Shown: positions 1-5,764 of the stretch, in pieces | Position numbering within the stretch: position 1 is the first letter of the stretch | Layout: the number at the start of each line of letters is the position of its first letter | Source of the DNA: UBA5026 sp949065595 | GTDB lineage: Bacteria > Bacillota_I > Bacilli_A > RF39 > UBA660 | Direction of reading: 5' to 3' | Length of the DNA: 19,287 nucleotides | Assembly (NCBI GenBank): GCA_949065595.1 | Contig: CARSXK010000020.1 | Location: forward strand, 1-19,287 | Position numbers and translations under genes: made by a program | Notes under the pieces: generated by a model | The model's input: the letters and a program-made list of their open reading frames with translations, nothing else | Databases searched by the model: none | What the model was told of the DNA's origin: nothing

Positions 1-122
1 CCTAGTATACCATTACTAAAGTTTTTTGTGTCTATATATCTATACTAACACCAATAAGTGAAAAAAATTTATATTGTATAATATTTTTAACATGTATATA
101 TACTGAATATAATCAAAAATTT

Positions 123-341
123 TTGATTGATTATTTTATAAAATATAAAGATGCTCACGTACTAGCTGATTTCCTAAATGCCTGTAATGATTTTTGGAAA
201 GAATTAGATCAACAATATATTGTAGATAGTATATTGAAATTAAACGATAAAAAATATGTTAAGGATTTATTAGATACAAAATGGCTATACTTTTTAACTA
301 ACAACAGCGAAAGAAAAAAATTAGAAGATTTTATTAAATAA
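123..341 (+). CDS. Small AT-rich ORF, possibly 5'-truncated, unknown function
   Basis: The frame is open from position 6 to a TAA at 339-341. It contains no ATG; the only usable start is a TTG at 123 with no Shine-Dalgarno site before it. The 72 residues from that TTG are acidic/basic and helical-looking (for example YFIKYKDAHVLADFL and SERKKLEDFIK), with no motif I recognise. Because the start is poor and the region before it reads like non-coding AT-rich DNA, this may be the 3' remnant of a longer gene. It lies 54 bases before the better-supported gene starting at 396 and has the same extreme AT bias, so the two may belong together. A pair of small immunity-type genes is one possibility, but that is only inference. 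Confidence 0.4.
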   Translation: MIDYFIKYKDAHVLADFLNACNDFWKELDQQYIVDSILKLNDKKYVKDLLDTKWLYFLTNNSERKKLEDFIK

Positions 342-380
342 GTTAGATATCAAATGATATTGTATTTAAGTATAAAATAT

Positions 381-390
381 AAAGGAGTGA
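381..390 (+). promoter_or_regulatory. Ribosome binding site deciding the start at 396
   Basis: AAAGGAGTGA lies five bases before ATG 396. It supports this ATG over the in-frame upstream ATG at 354, which has no Shine-Dalgarno site. Confidence 0.75.
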
Positions 391-395
391 TATTT

Positions 396-888
396 ATGTT
401 GTATATAGACAATAAAAAAATTGAAGTTAGTGAACAAAAAATATTTGTTGGAACATATACAAAAAACGGAAATAAAGGATATAATATCAATATACAATTA
501 TCATTTATCAATATTGATAATAAAGAAAAAGGCTATATAAATTTAGATGCAGGATTTGAAAAAGATAATAATATAAACTGTTTTTTGAATAAAAATTATA
601 ATGAGGTCCCTTTTGAAAATGATATATTTTTTGAAGTATTTGATACAGAAAAATTTTTAGATACGGAGATTGAAAGCAATATAATGCTTAAAATAAAAGG
701 AATAAAAGATAATAAAGTAGAAATATTTTTTGAGTTGAATGATGAATTGATTAAAATAAAATATAATGGATTCTTAGACTTNNNNNNNNNNTTCTGAATG
801 TGACTGGAGTTCAGACGTGTGCTCTTCCGATCTATATAATGGATTCTTAGACTTTTGTTTTAGACACACAAAAGAAACTTTTAAGTGA
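396..888 (+). CDS. Hypothetical small protein, interrupted by a false assembly gap
   Basis: Starts at ATG 396 behind AAAGGAGTGA. As deposited, the frame runs into ten Ns (782-791) and then adapter sequence, and seems to stop at 795-797. The 21 bases before the gap (761-781) recur exactly at 834-854 after the adapter. If 782-854 is removed, the reading frame continues in phase: GFLD is followed by FCFRHTKETFK and TGA at 886-888, giving about 139 residues. The protein looks beta-rich, with alternating hydrophobics (for example NINIQLSFINIDN, IMLKIKGIKD and VEIFFELND), has no signal peptide and is acidic. I do not recognise a family. Its size, composition and position beside another small AT-rich ORF would fit an immunity-type or accessory protein, but nothing in the sequence proves that. 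Confidence 0.7.
782..854. other. False gap: Ns plus Illumina index/adapter plus duplicated flank
   Basis: Positions 782-791 are ten Ns. Positions 792-799 (TTCTGAAT) equal the reverse complement of the TruSeq HT index D705 as I remember it. Positions 800-833 match the 34-base TruSeq i7-side adapter (starts GTGACTGGAGTTCAG, ends GCTCTTCCGATCT). Positions 834-854 duplicate 761-781. This is not biological sequence; excision restores the gene at 396-888. Confidence 0.95.
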
Positions 889-1039
889 TATAAGAAAGTT
901 GAAATGATTTTAATTTTTAATGCAATACTATAAGATTAATACTATAATTAGTTAAGGAATTAACCTTAATTCAAATTTCCAAACGTGATTTACTCACACA
1001 CCAGATTGATAGAAAGCCCGAACTTTTCGAGTATTAAGT
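889..1039 (+). other. Intergenic stretch with small inverted repeats
   Basis: No gene is visible here on either strand. It contains a small hairpin TTAAGG-aattaa-CCTTAA near 953-970 and a possible pairing of TACTC (about 991) with GAGTA (about 1030). These could be the leader side of a structured 3' UTR or a small RNA ending in the next terminator, but the evidence is weak. Confidence 0.3.
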
Positions 1040-1068
1040 AAAACGACTTGTCAAAAAGTCGTTTTATA
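1040..1068 (+). terminator. Hairpin terminator after the gene at 396-888
   Basis: A perfect 10-bp stem (1040-1049 with 1056-1065, AAAACGACTT/AAGTCGTTTT) with loop GTCAAA, followed by a short T/A-rich tract. It is on the strand of the upstream gene. Confidence 0.6.
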
Positions 1069-1103
1069 ATATTATGTATTTGTATAGTTTTGAGCTTAAT
1101 GAT

Positions 1104-1136
1104 AAAATCAATTCCAGAATGGAATTGATTTTTTTT
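1104..1136 (+). terminator. Rho-independent terminator, + strand
   Basis: A 12-bp perfect stem (1104-1115 with 1121-1132, AAAATCAATTCC/GGAATTGATTTT), loop AGAAT, running into a T tract that ends at 1136. It is a second, stronger terminator closing the + strand unit. Confidence 0.8.
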
Positions 1137-1143
1137 GTCAATT

Positions 1144-1195
1144 AAAAATATAAAAAATGTCGTAAATACTGATTAATCAAGGTATAACGACATTT
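1144..1195 (-). terminator. Terminator of the - strand gene at 1214-1759
   Basis: Arms 1155-1163 and 1187-1195 (AAATGTCGT/ACGACATTT) pair over 9 bp around a 23-base loop that itself holds the palindrome TGATTAATCA. On the minus strand the stem is followed by T runs interrupted by ATA. Confidence 0.65.
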
Positions 1196-1213
1196 AAAAC
1201 TGACCAACAAGAA

Positions 1214-1759
1214 TTACTTATTTTTAGAACAACTGGTTTGTATTTGGTCCATCCCTACTTTGTCTGTTGGAATAATTGCTAACAATGTTGCTTGAGAGAA
1301 TATGGAATGAATTTCCTTTAAATCTGAATCATTTCCACTTTCAAATGTAAATTCATATGCCTTTCCAACCTCCATCGTAGCATTCAAACTCTTTAAGACT
1401 TTTACTGTAACAACAGGTTCATCTTGAAACTTTCGTAACGTTAAATAATGATAGTTTTCATCATGACTTGGTGCCTCATGTAACAAATAATACGTTTGGG
1501 TGAATGTACATGTTTTCACCTCTTTTGAGGTCTCTTCCACTAGTTTAGGACAAGTATATTTCATATCATAAAAACCGACTTCATTGTGATACTTTCCATT
1601 TTCTAATTTGCAATGCCAAGCCTTATAACCAATTCCAATATATGCATCACCTTGTTGAAATGCCAACAAAGGTCTGGTATCCCGATAACAAACTAGTAAA
1701 TAATCTATTAAAACTGATGCAATGATGAAAACAACAATCAAACTGATTTTCTTTCCCAT
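1214..1759 (-). CDS. Membrane-anchored protein of unknown function
   Basis: 181 residues if started at ATG 1759, which has AGGTG six bases upstream. A GTG three codons earlier (1768) lacks a ribosome site. One N-terminal membrane segment (about residues 5-24, ISLIVVFIIASVLIDYLLV) after a Lys-Lys pair suggests an uncleaved signal anchor with the remaining 155 residues outside the cell. The outer part contains three or four Cys (for example KYTCPKL, VKTCTFT and TSCSKNK) and a beta-rich pattern. I see no enzymatic motif and do not recognise the family. It is the last gene of the - strand run and is followed by a hairpin terminator; a terminator built into the preceding small gene suggests separate transcription. 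Confidence 0.75.
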   Translation of the reverse strand: MGKKISLIVVFIIASVLIDYLLVCYRDTRPLLAFQQGDAYIGIGYKAWHCKLENGKYHNEVGFYDMKYTCPKLVEETSKEVKTCTFTQTYYLLHEAPSHDENYHYLTLRKFQDEPVVTVKVLKSLNATMEVGKAYEFTFESGNDSDLKEIHSIFSQATLLAIIPTDKVGMDQIQTSCSKNK

Positions 1760-1784
1760 ATGAATCACCTAATTTTAGTATAGC

Positions 1785-1817
1785 AAAAAAAGTATAGGTT
1801 AGTCCATATACTTTTTT
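1785..1817 (-). terminator. Terminator overlapping the stop of the 57-aa gene
   Basis: On the minus strand GTATAtGG/CCTATAC pairs around ACTAA (the loop region includes part of the TAA stop) and is followed by seven Ts. The flanking A and T runs extend the stem. Confidence 0.65.
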
Positions 1818-1972
1818 AATACTTCGTAGTTGCCTTTTATTTCTCTTTGTCCATCAATGATATAACTTGCTTGTTTCTTTTTGTCATCCATTTTGATAAT
1901 GATAGAAAAAGCGCTCAATTGATGTTCTTTTTTGAATGTTTCTAATTCTTGTCCATCTAATATTTTTGCCAT
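1799..1972 (-). CDS. 57-residue protein of unknown function
   Basis: A short gene of 58 codons, ATG at 1970-1972 and TAA at 1799-1801. A full AAGGAGGG site lies five bases before the ATG, among the best ribosome sites in the window, so it is very likely translated. The protein begins MAKILDGQELETFKKE and ends YEVLKKYMD. It is hydrophilic and lysine-rich, predicted mixed beta/alpha, with no Cys and no membrane segment. The alternating SIIIKMDDKKKQASYIIDG segment suggests a small beta-hairpin. I recognise no family. It has its own promoter-like sequence (1993-2021) and terminator (1785-1817), so it appears to be a monocistronic small-protein gene. Confidence 0.75.
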   Translation of the reverse strand: MAKILDGQELETFKKEHQLSAFSIIIKMDDKKKQASYIIDGQREIKGNYEVLKKYMD

Positions 1973-1992
1973 ATCATCCCTCCTTGGTTATC

Positions 1993-2021
1993 AATATAAC
2001 ACAAAGGTTAACATGATACAA
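1993..2021 (-). promoter_or_regulatory. Putative SigA promoter of the 57-aa gene
   Basis: On the minus strand TTGTAT (2016-2021), 17-base spacer, TATATT (1993-1998). It is properly placed about 20 bases before the gene. Confidence 0.45.
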
Positions 2022-2135
2022 ATGACATAATCTACCTATTTGCATTATCATTAAAACATATTTTTATTTTTGTTATCACAATTTATTTATTTTTGAATTT
2101 AATTGATTCCTAATTTATAAAATATAATAAAATGA

Positions 2136-2157
2136 AAAAAGATACAAAAAGTATCTA
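2136..2157 (-). terminator. Hairpin terminator after hsp20
   Basis: Minus-strand GATAC-TTTTT-GTATC directly after the TAG stop, followed by six Ts. The stem is short, so efficiency is uncertain. Confidence 0.5.
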
Positions 2158-2517
2158 ATCGATTGGAATTCTACGTTCCATCGGCTGATTATTTTCTTTT
2201 GGATATGTGATTTTTAAAATTCCATTGGTAAAGGAAGCCTTGATATTGGATTCATTCAAATCCCCTACATAGAAAGAACGACTATATTCTCCATAATAAC
2301 GTTCTTGATGGATATAATTTTTTTCTTCTTCCTTTTTGATTGCAGTTATCATCAAATATCCATTGTTGTAATCTATGGTGATATTTTCTTTGTCATAGCC
2401 AGGTAAATCCATTTCGATGCATTCTTGATCATCCAATTCATAAATATCAGCTTTGAATGGTTCTATTTCATTTCGTTCCACAAATCCATTCCATAAAGCG
2501 CTATTTCTAAAATTCAT
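2155..2517 (-). CDS. hsp20: Small heat-shock protein (Hsp20/alpha-crystallin family)
   Basis: 120 residues. It acts as an ATP-independent cytoplasmic holdase that binds unfolding proteins. The alpha-crystallin domain spans about residues 20-107, with DIYELDDQECIEMDLPGY at its start and the family signature A-x-x-x-NG-x-L (ASFTNGILKITYPK, 94-107) at its end. The C-terminal I-x-I oligomerisation motif is present as IPI (117-119). The N-terminal arm is short (about 19 residues), on the low side for the family. Start ATG 2517 has GGAGG seven bases upstream. A TATAAT at 2559-2564 on the minus strand, just at the end of the preceding lipoprotein gene, could be its -10 but no good -35 accompanies it. 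I see no CIRCE element. Confidence 0.93.
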   Translation of the reverse strand: MNFRNSALWNGFVERNEIEPFKADIYELDDQECIEMDLPGYDKENITIDYNNGYLMITAIKKEEEKNYIHQERYYGEYSRSFYVGDLNESNIKASFTNGILKITYPKENNQPMERRIPID

Positions 2518-2564
2518 GTTATCCCTCCATATAGTTTAATTTATGTATTTGAAATCAAATTATA

Positions 2565-3380
2565 CTACTGATAAGATTGTTCAATTATTTTATAAGCAGT
2601 TTGATTATCGGTTGAAACCAAATAAATCAAATAATTCCCCAATTGTTTTTCCATACGGTTTTTTAACATTTGATACTTGATATTATCTTTTTCTTTCCAT
2701 TCATTTTCTAACTGTTCAAAATAATCATGCATACTTTTACGTACACTAGTTTCTTCTTTATATTTGAGAATAATATACTGTTCTACACGATTGAGTTTAT
2801 CCGTAACTGCAAATGTATAGGCTTCTATATCATCCATATTTAAATGAACATCTGTTTCTAAATCTTCTTTTGTTAAGACTAACATATCAGGAAATATTTT
2901 TTCTTTTATTTCTTTTATTTTATTTAATTTTTCTTTTAAATTCGTTCCAACTAAATAGATAAGATTATTTCCATAGGATTGTTCCACCCGATTTTGATAG
3001 ATTTGTTTTTCTTCTTCATTTTCAGTTCCTTGTAATTTCGCTTCAAAATATTGTTGTATCAATTCTATTACCATATCTTTTTTATTTTCTTTAGGCTGTA
3101 CGATTAAATATATCTCTATCCCCTCTTTGGATTCACAGAAAAAGATATTTTCATACATTGTTTCGTCTAGTCCAATTTGATCTATTATTTCTTCCTTTTC
3201 ATAAATAATCACAGTGTCTAATTTTTCCTCTACCACTTGAGTCAAATTATTATAATCCATTTGTTGTTGAGTAAGTTCTTTGAGTTCTCTATTGATTTTA
3301 TTCAGTTCTAACTTTTTTTCTTTGGTACCACAACCAGTTAATATCAATAAAAAGCTTAATAGAATTCCTATTTTTTTCAT
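2565..3380 (-). CDS. Lipoprotein with two tandem DUF4358-like domains
   Basis: 271 residues from ATG 3380 (GGTGAT site upstream). An earlier in-frame start gives a non-signal-like N-terminus and would run into the divergent promoter. Residues 1-17 (MKKIGILLSF, then LILTGC) form a lipoprotein signal with the lipobox LTGC and Cys17 as lipidated residue. Two similar modules follow, roughly 61-150 and 171-260. Each has a helix-rich start, a middle strand (IEIYLIVQPKE / VEQYIILKYKE) and a shared end (NRVEQSYGNNLIYLVGT versus NRMEKQLGNYLIYLVST). This order resembles the DUF4358 family of Bacillota lipoproteins, whose function is unknown. A coiled-coil-like stretch (21-57) links the anchor to the first module. 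It is divergent from the oxidoreductase at 3456. Confidence 0.8.
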   Translation of the reverse strand: MKKIGILLSFLLILTGCGTKEKKLELNKINRELKELTQQQMDYNNLTQVVEEKLDTVIIYEKEEIIDQIGLDETMYENIFFCESKEGIEIYLIVQPKENKKDMVIELIQQYFEAKLQGTENEEEKQIYQNRVEQSYGNNLIYLVGTNLKEKLNKIKEIKEKIFPDMLVLTKEDLETDVHLNMDDIEAYTFAVTDKLNRVEQYIILKYKEETSVRKSMHDYFEQLENEWKEKDNIKYQMLKNRMEKQLGNYLIYLVSTDNQTAYKIIEQSYQ

Positions 3381-3381
3381 A

Positions 3382-3452
3382 CAATCACCATTTGTAGTTT
3401 GTTCTTTTTTGTATAATTTATACTGCTTTTTCCATATTAAAAATGGTGATTG
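3382..3452. repeat. 12-bp inverted repeat flanking the divergent promoter
   Basis: CAATCACCATTT (3382-3393) and AAATGGTGATTG (3441-3452) are perfect inverted copies 47 bases apart. Each arm contains the GGTGAT ribosome site of the gene it borders, so both divergent genes have the same translation initiation region. Confidence 0.85.
3394..3440. promoter_or_regulatory. Divergent promoter region
   Basis: The palindrome GTATAA-T-TTATAC (3411-3423) offers a -10 on both strands (TATAAT at 3412-3417 on +, TATAAA on -). No strong -35 is seen for either direction, which would fit activator control or a weak promoter. Confidence 0.5.
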
Positions 3453-3455
3453 CTT

Positions 3456-4916
3456 ATGGAACATTCAATTTGGCTACAAGGATTTCAGAAAAATAATAAT
3501 AAAACAGAATTAAAAAAGAAAAAAGTTGATATCTGTATCATTGGTGGTGGAATGGCAGGAATGTCAGTTGCATTTGGTTTAAAAGACAGTGATTACGATA
3601 TTCTTTTGATTGATAAAGGAACCATTGGTTTTGGTGCAACTGCATATACGACTGCCAAAATATCTTATTTACAAGAACTTCCTTATCAAAAAATTGCTTC
3701 TATGCATGGTAGTGATGCAGCACAACTCTATTATCAATCTCAAAAACTGGCCTTTGATGAAATAAAAAAGAGAATTGAAAAATATCAAATCGACTGCGAC
3801 TATCAAGAAGTCAATGAATATATTCTTGCGAATCAGGAAAATGAAGTTGCAAAAATTAAGAAAGAAGAAACTTATTTTCAAAAGTGGAAAGTCCCTTATC
3901 ATACTGTAAATACATTAAGTATTCCTATTCCTTTTCAATATGGGATTGGTGTTTTAGGGGCTGTTTTTCATCCTTTAAAGTATCTTTATGGATTAAAATC
4001 TCTGATTGAAAAACAAATAACGATAGGCGAAAATATATGTGCAACGAAATTGGAGCAAAAGGATGATGGTTATGTCATTGATACAAATGTAGGAAAAATA
4101 GAAGCTACCATCGTTGTAGTATGTACACACTACCCTTTTTTTGTAACACCTAGTTTTATTCCACTAAAAACACATGTTGAAAAATCTTATATCATAGCTT
4201 CTCAAGTAAAAGATACGCAATCGCTTTCTTGTATTACAACTGGTATACCTATGCATTCGATGCGGTATCATCAGAATTATCTCCTATATGGAAGTTATGC
4301 TCATGCGTTAACCAGTCATTTCGATGATGTTGAAAATTTTGAAAAAATGAAGGATCGTTTTCAAAAGCATTTTGAACAGGCAGTTGATTTCATATGGTTT
4401 AATCAAGATATTGTTCCTAATGATGGACTTCCCTTTATAGGTGAAACACAGAAAGACTCTAATCTTTTTCTTGCAACTGGGTTTCATACTTGGGGAATGA
4501 CCAATGGAACACTTTCAGGTATGATTCTATCAGATTTGATTTTAAAAAAATATTCTATTTACGAAGAATTATTTTCAATCAAAAGAAAGTGGAATTTTAC
4601 AAGAATAGGTCATTTTTTGATGGATGGATTACGATATGGAAAAGCATATACACAAACCGCTTTAATCAAAAAACCGAAGTTTTATCAAAATCATGTATGT
4701 GTTATTGTTGAAGATGGAAAACGAATTGGTATTTATAAAGATGAGAAAGGAAAAGAACATAAGGTACTCAATACTTGTCCGCATATGAAATGTCATCTTA
4801 TCTTTAATGAAAAAGAAAAAACATGGGATTGTCCATGTCATAGTTCTCGCTTTGATATTGATGGCAATATCATAAGAGGCCCAAGTTCGAGTTCGATTCA
4901 AATACATAAGAATTAA
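3456..4916 (+). CDS. FAD-dependent oxidoreductase fused to a C-terminal Rieske [2Fe-2S] domain
   Basis: 486 residues from ATG 3456 (GGTGAT upstream; the TTG two codons earlier is less likely). Residues about 23-400 are a D-amino-acid-oxidase-like (DAO) fold. They contain the dinucleotide-binding motif IIGGGMAGM (29-37), the flavin-site stretch GATAYTTAKIS (60-70), and the late FAD motif LPFIGET...LFLATGFHTWGMTNGT. Residues about 405-486 form a Rieske domain with the cluster ligands CPH (Cys441, His443) and CPCH (Cys459, His462), 15 residues apart. Such fusions are widespread and poorly characterised; the Rieske cluster presumably passes electrons to or from the flavin. Substrate is unknown. 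The 3' end overlaps the convergent gene at 4870-5694 by 47 bases. Confidence 0.92.
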   Translation: MEHSIWLQGFQKNNNKTELKKKKVDICIIGGGMAGMSVAFGLKDSDYDILLIDKGTIGFGATAYTTAKISYLQELPYQKIASMHGSDAAQLYYQSQKLAFDEIKKRIEKYQIDCDYQEVNEYILANQENEVAKIKKEETYFQKWKVPYHTVNTLSIPIPFQYGIGVLGAVFHPLKYLYGLKSLIEKQITIGENICATKLEQKDDGYVIDTNVGKIEATIVVVCTHYPFFVTPSFIPLKTHVEKSYIIASQVKDTQSLSCITTGIPMHSMRYHQNYLLYGSYAHALTSHFDDVENFEKMKDRFQKHFEQAVDFIWFNQDIVPNDGLPFIGETQKDSNLFLATGFHTWGMTNGTLSGMILSDLILKKYSIYEELFSIKRKWNFTRIGHFLMDGLRYGKAYTQTALIKKPKFYQNHVCVIVEDGKRIGIYKDEKGKEHKVLNTCPHMKCHLIFNEKEKTWDCPCHSSRFDIDGNIIRGPSSSSIQIHKN

Positions 4917-5694
4917 CTTTTTGCTTATATTTATCCTTAATATAATCCACTAAATAGTGTCCTTCATATTGTGGTGTTATCACGCGCATTTGTTCTCGAA
5001 TTTTTTTATATGGTCCAAGTAAGAATTCTCTAGGAATTTGTTCTGTTTCTAAATATTCTTCTACCAATCGATTCTCCTTTAAAGAGCATAACAGTTTTAA
5101 GGTAAATACATTATATATATAAGAAACTGCTTTTTCATCCAACTGTCTATTGTAACCATAATGATACATGAATTCTTCTAATTCTTTTGACATTAAGTCC
5201 ATCTTTAACTCTTGATAAGCTACATTATCCAAATCACAAAAACAAACATCATTTTGATTGATCAAAATGTTAGAAATGGAAATATCTCCATATCGTATTT
5301 CCATTTGTTCCAGTTGCCGCAATTTTTGACGTGCCTTTAATAAATAATACAAAAGTTGTGTACGTGTGATTAGCTCCATACCTATTTTTCTATAAATACT
5401 CTTACTGATGGTATATCCCACTATCTCCTTCCCGCAGGAAATAGATGACAAAATTTTAATATCGTTCATTTCTTTTAATTTATCTAGTTGATACATTCTT
5501 TTCAATTTTTCAAATTTATTTTCAATCACATCTTTAGTACAGTAAATAGAACTCCATATTTTTGCAAGGGTATTATCTCCAAAAAGAGAAGGGTTTTCAT
5601 AAAGGACAGCTTCAGAACCATAATTAAAATAAGATTGTTCACATAAAGACAAAAACTGGCGGGTTGTTAATTTTATATTTGGAAAAGATTTCAT
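4870..5694 (-). CDS. Protein-kinase-fold (phosphotransferase-like) protein
   Basis: About 274 residues from ATG 5694; ATG 5700 and GTG 5703 are also in frame. The C-terminal lobe carries a kinase-like catalytic loop YGDISISN (135-142), with Asp137 as candidate base and Asn142 as metal ligand, and a metal-binding DLDN (154-157) in place of DFG. Lys45 (TLAKIW) could be the ATP lysine. Tyr replaces the usual His in the HGD/HRD motif and there is no clear Gly-rich loop, so activity is uncertain. The pattern recalls CotS/choline-kinase and aminoglycoside-phosphotransferase relatives, but I cannot place it in a subfamily. The gene has a strong promoter whose predicted start is almost at the start codon. 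Its 3' end runs 47 bases into the convergent oxidoreductase gene. Confidence 0.75.
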   Translation of the reverse strand: MKSFPNIKLTTRQFLSLCEQSYFNYGSEAVLYENPSLFGDNTLAKIWSSIYCTKDVIENKFEKLKRMYQLDKLKEMNDIKILSSISCGKEIVGYTISKSIYRKIGMELITRTQLLYYLLKARQKLRQLEQMEIRYGDISISNILINQNDVCFCDLDNVAYQELKMDLMSKELEEFMYHYGYNRQLDEKAVSYIYNVFTLKLLCSLKENRLVEEYLETEQIPREFLLGPYKKIREQMRVITPQYEGHYLVDYIKDKYKQKVNSYVFESNSNLGLL

Positions 5695-5711
5695 ACACAT
5701 CACAAATAGAT

Positions 5712-5740
5712 ATTATAATATAAAATAAAAATATTGTAAA
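5712..5740 (-). promoter_or_regulatory. SigA promoter, leaderless arrangement
   Basis: On the minus strand TTTACA (5735-5740), 17-base spacer, TATAAT (5712-5717). Only eight bases separate the -10 from GTG 5703 and eleven from ATG 5700, so the transcript would have almost no leader. Confidence 0.7.
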
Positions 5741-5741
5741 T

Positions 5742-5764
5742 AAAAATAGGTTTTACCCTATTTT
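5742..5764 (-). terminator. Terminator of the hydrolase-murF-ddl operon
   Basis: Arms 5743-5750 and 5757-5764 (AAAATAGG/CCTATTTT) with loop TTTTAC; the ddl stop lies at the loop, and the minus strand continues with a T-rich tract. The stem is AT-rich and overlaps the -35 of the next promoter. Confidence 0.6.

Noticed and set aside
1757..1782. TATACT at 1777-1782 as promoter of the 181-residue membrane protein
   Set aside because: The predicted start would fall in the ribosome site, and the -35 (TGGACT) is poor; too uncertain to annotate.
3280..3513. 77-codon + strand ORF
   Set aside because: It runs antisense through the lipoprotein signal peptide and across the divergent promoter into the oxidoreductase start; it is a shadow frame.
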